From the NCBI GenBank assembly GCA_036265815.1, contig DATAOI010000028.1, forward strand, positions 46,681-110,680: a stretch of DNA of 64,000 nucleotides, given 5' to 3'. Both the position numbers and the translations under genes were made by a program. The notes under the pieces were generated by a model. It saw only the letters and a program-made list of their open reading frames with translations. It ran no database searches and was not told the origin of the DNA. The DNA comes from Gemmatimonadales bacterium (GTDB lineage Bacteria > Gemmatimonadota > Gemmatimonadetes > Gemmatimonadales > GWC2-71-9). Positions 60,627 through 64,000 of the stretch are shown one piece after another (position 1 is the first letter of the stretch; every line of letters starts with the position of its first letter).

Positions 60627-61184
60627 ATGGGTCTCTACAGTCTGCGTCAGGCGAACCGGTCGGTGAAGCTCGGGGTGGTGCTGTTTCTCCTCGTGCTGGG
60701 TTACTCCTATCTGTTCGCGTTCCTGATGGTGAAGACCTGGTCCGGGCTTACCCCCGCCAAGGTCGCGGCAACCTACGCGCCGGCCGCGGGCATGGACGAG
60801 ATGCATATGGCGACCGAGTCGCACGCGGCCACCCAGCCGCTCGATCTCGGGGCGGTCCCCGAGATGCAGCATACGGTGGACACCAACACGCTCATCCAGG
60901 ACAGCCATATCCACATCATGATCTACGCGATCGTGGCGGCGCTGCTGACGTTGATCATCCTCGGGCTCGACTGGCCGGCCTGGTGGCGAGACACCGTGAT
61001 CGTCGTCGCCTTCGCCACCGGTGCGCTCGACTTCGCCGGCCAGTGGCTCATGAAGTTCGGGCTGGGTGGGTTCGCGTGGCTCACCATCGTGTCCGGCTGG
61101 GGCATGTCCCTGATCTATCTCATCGTCCTGTACTCGACCGTCCGGGCGGTCCTGCCCGGCAGATCGACGGAGGGTTCATCATGA
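60627..61184 (+). CDS. Integral membrane protein of unknown function
   Basis: 185 residues from ATG 60627. One N-terminal helix (LGVVLFLLVLGYSYLFAFLM) leads to a periplasmic loop (~45-95) with His/Met residues (MDEMHMATESHAA, HIHIM). Three C-terminal helices follow (IYAIVAALLTLIILGL, VIVVAFATGALDFAG, WLTIVSGWGMSLIYLIVLY). Family not recognised. The gene lies 11 bp after the porin-like gene, and its end overlaps the next ATG (ATGA), so the three form an operon. Confidence 0.55.
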   Translation: MGLYSLRQANRSVKLGVVLFLLVLGYSYLFAFLMVKTWSGLTPAKVAATYAPAAGMDEMHMATESHAATQPLDLGAVPEMQHTVDTNTLIQDSHIHIMIYAIVAALLTLIILGLDWPAWWRDTVIVVAFATGALDFAGQWLMKFGLGGFAWLTIVSGWGMSLIYLIVLYSTVRAVLPGRSTEGSS

Positions 61185-61771
61185 ACAACTTCAGACGCCT
61201 CACCGCGGCCGCGGCGCTCGCGCTCCTGCCCGCCACGCTCGGCGCCGTCGCCCATCCCACGCCCAAGGTGGTGCTGGTCAAGCACGCCGACTTCATCCGG
61301 CAGACCCTTCAGGGTGCCCGCCAGTATTTTCTTCGCACGGTGGACATCGGCAAGCAGGATCTCGCCGCCATCCGTCACTCCGGCGATTTCACGCCCGACG
61401 AGCCGGACGTCCAGTTCTATCTGGGCCAGGGCGATGGTGGGGCGTCGGTGGGCGTGGTCTTGTTTCAGCAGGTGGACACGCCCCACGGGCCGATCGAGGT
61501 CGGGCTCACGTTCGGTGCCGATGGGGCGATCGCCCGGGCGATGGTCACGACCGCGACGGTCGAGACCAAACCTTGGGTGCAACAGGCCATCGGCACCGGG
61601 CTCATGGACCGATTCACCGGGATGCGGCAGGGTGACGATGCTCGGAAGGCCCTGGTCGGAACCGAAGCAAAGCTCGGTGGAATGCCCCAGTACATGGCGG
61701 AGCTGATCGCGACGGCGGTGGGAAGGGGCCTGGTGCTGTATTCGACGTTGTACAAGGCCAGCGCGACGTAG
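61181..61771 (+). CDS. Periplasmic protein, possibly FMN_bind-like
   Basis: 196 residues from the ATG of an ATGA overlap, with GGAGGG upstream. A signal peptide (RRLTAAAALALLPATLGAVA) precedes a ~170-residue domain. VGVVLFQQVDTPHGPIEVGLTFGADGAIARAMVTT looks like the core of an FMN-binding (RnfG/NqrC-type) domain, though I cannot see the flavinylation Ser/Thr motif with certainty. With the preceding membrane protein it may form a small electron-transfer or envelope-sensing unit. Function uncertain. Confidence 0.5.
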   Translation: MNNFRRLTAAAALALLPATLGAVAHPTPKVVLVKHADFIRQTLQGARQYFLRTVDIGKQDLAAIRHSGDFTPDEPDVQFYLGQGDGGASVGVVLFQQVDTPHGPIEVGLTFGADGAIARAMVTTATVETKPWVQQAIGTGLMDRFTGMRQGDDARKALVGTEAKLGGMPQYMAELIATAVGRGLVLYSTLYKASAT

Positions 61772-61847
61772 CGGGGGTTGGCACCCGCGGCGGAGTTCGC
61801 GCGCTACTTCAAGCGAGGAGGGCTAAGTCGTTGTGGTAAAAGCGGAG

Positions 61848-61899
61848 TGCCCGAGGCGAGATTCGAACTCGCACGGGGTTGCCCCCGGTGGATTTTGAG
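61848..61899 (-). other. 3' fragment of tRNA-Leu(CAA), probable integration-site (att) core
   Basis: Read on the minus strand this 52-nt stretch is the 3' part of a leucine tRNA. It runs through the anticodon loop CTCAAAA (CAA anticodon), the 3' anticodon-stem strand TCCAC, a long variable arm (CGGGG-GCAA-CCCCG) and a T arm GCGAG-TTCGAAT-CTCGC, and ends with acceptor strand CTCGGGC plus discriminator A. The 5' half is missing: the bases before the loop (GGAGC) cannot pair with TCCAC. Fragments that begin in the anticodon loop are what tyrosine-recombinase integration into a tRNA gene leaves at one end. The intact tRNA is expected to the right, beyond the element. Confidence 0.7.
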
Positions 61900-62048
61900 G
61901 CTCCTGAGCACTAAGGCCAGCTCGGACCGACTCGCGTTTTCTCCTCGGAGCACTTCCCCGCCCCGCTCCCTGCTCGGTCGCACTCGGTCCGCTCTGGCGT
62001 GGTCGGTCCCTCAGAATGTCCCTCAGCTGTCACCGGAGAACCATTCCC

Positions 62049-62160
62049 CCATTCGTCCAGGGCTCCATTCGTCCAGCAAACGCTTGGACGAATGCCAGAT
62101 ATATATACTACTACTACTTAGCATACATTCATCCAAACTTAGGTTGTGTTGGGACGAATG
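62049..62160. repeat. Five copies of a 10-bp repeat CATTCGTCCA in alternating orientation
   Basis: Direct copies lie at 62050-62059 and 62066-62075 (each within CCATTCGTCCAG), an inverted copy (TGGACGAATG) at 62085-62094, a direct copy with one change (CATTCATCCA) at 62126-62135, and an inverted copy with one change (GGGACGAATG) at 62151-62160. The middle is AT-rich (62098-62120). The distance from the tRNA fragment (~150-260 bp) and the arrangement fit arm-type integrase or excisionase sites, or an operator for the small ORF that follows. Confidence 0.65.
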
Positions 62161-62166
62161 GGGAGC

Positions 62167-62334
62167 TCAACGGCGCCGTGGCGGCTTCTTCCCCACGCTG
62201 ATCTTCCTCGCGTCGTCCCACTTGATCCCGCAGGAGCAGACGTGTTTGCCGCTGTGGTCCTTGGTGTGGTAGCAGGAATGATCGTGGGTGGAGCTGGTGA
62301 GCCGGGCACCGCAGGCGAGCTTGTAGTCGCGCAT
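62167..62334 (-). CDS. Possible 55-residue Cys/His-rich small protein
   Basis: The frame reads MRDYKLACGARLTSSTHDHS, then CYHTKDHSGKHVCSCGIKW and a basic tail (KISVGKKPPRRR). Four Cys and several His could bind zinc. There is no clear ribosome-binding site, and an 83-codon frame overlaps on the plus strand, so its status is uncertain. Position beside the repeats and the tRNA fragment would fit a gene of an integrated element. Confidence 0.4.
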   Translation of the reverse strand: MRDYKLACGARLTSSTHDHSCYHTKDHSGKHVCSCGIKWDDARKISVGKKPPRRR

Positions 62335-62660
62335 GCTGAGAAGTCTAGCGCCCCAACGTTGCCGCGTCGCGCGGGCGTGATTAGTCGGCCAACATGAGCA
62401 GAGGTAAGCGGCGAAGGCGTATCGTGAAGTCGATTGCTCACGCGTCCGGCAGACACACGTCCGGCTTGTCGATGCCTAAACCTGATGGCTAGGCCTTGGT
62501 GAACATTTTGTCATGTTCCCCCTGAATTTAGGGGGTGAGGTGTGCGGGATGCACGGCCGGAGCGTGAGAAATGTGCAGGATGTTCGGATGAAGTTGACAC
62601 AGAAATTCGCACACCCAGAATCGGCAACCCATCGCACGCCTCGTAGCGGCTCTAACTGCG
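62335..62660. other. Gap between the small ORF and the TPR gene
   Basis: About 325 bp with no convincing frame on either strand, no tRNA and no repeat beyond short GC words. It lies downstream of the TPR gene (minus strand) and upstream of the small ORF. Confidence 0.4.
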
Positions 62661-64000
62661 CTACGACCCGTTCACCAGCCGCTCGAAGCGCGGGTTGCCC
62701 CGGAGAGGGGCGAAGGTGGGGTCGATCCTAAGCAAGCCGGGCGATATCCTACTACCCGAAGTCCTCAGAAGCGGTTCGAGCTGGTCGAGCGCCTTCTCCG
62801 GCTGCTCCGCCAGGAGATGAATCCGAGCCAGCAGAAACTGAATGTAGGACTGTTGCCATGTGGGAGCGGCGGCAAGCTTTGCTGCGTTCAAAGCCTCGTC
62901 ACCTTTATCGATGGCCTCCTGCGTCCTCCCAAGATAGGCGAGGGCAAGCGCCTGCAGCCCGCTGGTTTGAGCTCGAAGCCCTTTGTTCAACACATGCTGG
63001 AGTTCCGCCCCATACTCCACGCTGGCCGTATCGGCATATACCCGCGCCGAGCGCCTGTCACCGCGTCTCCAATACGTCTCAGCCAGCGCGAGCGCCCAGT
63101 CGGCGCGACTGCCGTCTAGATCCGCCGGGGTCAGGGTAAGGACCCGACGCTGCTGAGCGTCATCGAGGAGCCACAGGAGATATTCCCGGAGCGCCACATA
63201 CGCCACGACGGTGGTGGAATCGGTCACCTTGTGTGCAAGGGCAAGCGCCTTGCGAGCCCCCCCAGGTCGCCCTGTGCGGCATGCAGTTCGGCCTGGTCGT
63301 GGAGCAGGCTCAAGCTCGATGGACGGAGCGCACGCGCACGATCAAGGGCAGCTTGGGCCTCACTGTAGCGTCGAAGTCCCAAGTAGATGTCGAACAGCCC
63401 TCCCGCAACATCAGGAGAGCGGGGGTCAAGGCGAGCGGCCCGCTCAAGATGTGCGAGTGCCGCAGCCGACCGGCCGAGGGTGGCCTCCGCTCCCGAGGCC
63501 AAGCTCAGGAGATCGCTGCGGTTTGGCGCGCCACGCAACCCCGCCTCATACTCTCGGAGGGCGCTCGCCGCATCCCCGCGTATTACCTGCTGGTACCATC
63601 CTTTAGCTGCATGAACGTCCGGCAGCTCCGGTCCCAGAGCAGTCGCTCGCTCGACTTCGCGCCCCGCTGCTTCGGCATCTCCCGCCTGCGTTCCACCGAG
63701 GCGGAATAACAGGATGTGAGTTGTTGCCAGCTCAGCCCAGGCGGCTGCAAAGGTGGAGTCGAGGGCGACCGCTCGTCGGAACTCGGCTTCGGCGGCATGA
63801 AGGACGCCCGGCGCGATATCCCCGGTGCGTATTTCCTTCCCGCGAAGGTAAGCATCGTAGGCATCGAGGTTCTTCGTCGGTCTCACCGCCAGCTCCCGGC
63901 GGGTGCTGTCGGTCAGGGCCACGTCCAGCGCGCTGGCGACCTGGCTTGCGATGTCGGCCTGCACTTGGAACACATCGGTCAGCGCCGCGTCGAATCCCTG
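62661..64000 (-). CDS. TPR-repeat protein, C-terminal part, split by a frameshift at a 7-G tract (5' end outside window)
   Basis: The frame is open to the window edge. The first part (QADIASQVASALDVALTDST, then NLDAYDAYLRGKEI) matches the linker found after the cyclase/kinase and TolB-like domain of TPR-bearing regulators. TPR units follow (AAEAEFRRAVALDSTFAAAW, AALAHLERAARLDPRSPDVA, AQAALDRARALRPSSLSLL). At the G-run (C7 on the plus strand, 63257-63263) the frame runs into a stop after GDLGGLARRLPLHTR. With one more G it would read GDLGGARKALALAHKVTDST and continue into the second frame (TPRs to PLRGNPRFERLVNGS, stop 62661). So it is one gene broken by a single-base change, a variable switch, or a sequencing error. 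Confidence 0.65.

Noticed and set aside
61848..61928. An intact tRNA-Leu using GTCCGAG near 61922 as the 5' acceptor strand
   Set aside because: The acceptor strands could pair, but no anticodon stem or proper D arm can be formed between them, so the 5' half is not a tRNA.
62146..62397. 83-codon plus-strand frame overlapping the small Cys/His ORF
   Set aside because: Composition (Ala/Val/Gly/Pro) and lack of a ribosome-binding site suggest a chance frame; the minus-strand frame has a more protein-like Cys/His pattern, though that too is uncertain.
1..64000. CRISPR arrays, rRNA genes and insertion-sequence transposases
   Set aside because: No regularly spaced repeats with unique spacers, no rRNA motifs and no transposase-like protein were seen.

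Overview
The window is GC-rich, densely packed DNA from a Gram-negative (diderm) bacterium. Gemmatimonadota is my best guess. The reasons are Big/Ig-like lipoproteins with right-handed beta-helix repeats, a TPR-rich regulator of the adenylate-cyclase/serine-threonine-kinase type, many GTG and TTG starts with 4-base GTGA/ATGA/TTGA overlaps, and an outer-membrane export apparatus. This is inferred from style, not from a marker gene.

About 1-48.4 kb is one large exopolysaccharide/capsule locus built from many short, alternately oriented transcription units. Left part (1-6.9 kb, +): a flavin amine-oxidase-like enzyme cut by the window edge, a NodB-type deacetylase, an epimerase, a degenerate methyltransferase, a UDP-galactopyranose-mutase/protoporphyrinogen-oxidase-like flavoprotein, an overlooked 47-residue membrane microprotein and a sulfatase-fold membrane transferase. 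6.9-12.5 kb: a GT-C-like membrane protein and two paralogous beta-helix lipoproteins. 12.5-24.5 kb (-): the core Wzy-type machinery, read in the order Wza-like exporter, Wzc-like tyrosine autokinase, GDP-mannose-3,5-epimerase-like enzyme, WecG/TagA transferase, ArnA-like decarboxylase, Wzy polymerase, GT4, P-loop kinase, APH-like kinase, GT4. 25.1-36.7 kb: a GT4, three tandem GT2 enzymes (the third fused to a deacetylase), a Wzx-like flippase, more GT2s, a second deacetylase, a methyltransferase and a GT-C transferase. 37-48.4 kb: two paralogous SGNH-hydrolase membrane proteins, GT-C-like proteins, an sxtI/sxtJ/sxtK-like carbamoylation cassette, and a WbaP-type initiating phosphoglycosyltransferase. 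Together these could start, extend, decorate (deacetylation, methylation, carbamoylation, acyl transfer), flip, polymerise and export a polysaccharide.

49.0-53.7 kb (+) is a different system: a LuxR-type regulator, then a RuBisCO-like protein, a cupin, an O-acetylhomoserine sulfhydrylase and a CoA-binding protein. The combination fits the methylthioadenosine-isoprenoid shunt, in which 5-methylthioribulose-1-P is isomerised, methanethiol is released with formation of deoxyxylulose-5-P, and the thiol is recaptured as methionine. This is the most interesting metabolic operon here. 53.7-57.3 kb is a complete dTDP-L-rhamnose operon (rmlA-C-D-B) behind a good sigma70-type promoter.

57.4-59.0 kb is a gene graveyard: a multiply frameshifted sugar-nucleotidyltransferase and a deleted, frameshifted short-chain dehydrogenase. 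59.0-61.8 kb (+) holds a small secreted protein, a porin-like barrel, a membrane protein and a periplasmic protein. At 61.85 kb lies a 52-nt 3' fragment of a tRNA-Leu(CAA), followed by five copies of a 10-bp repeat and a tiny Cys/His-rich ORF. This looks like one end of an integrated element. The window ends inside a TPR protein on the - strand that is frameshifted at a 7-G tract.
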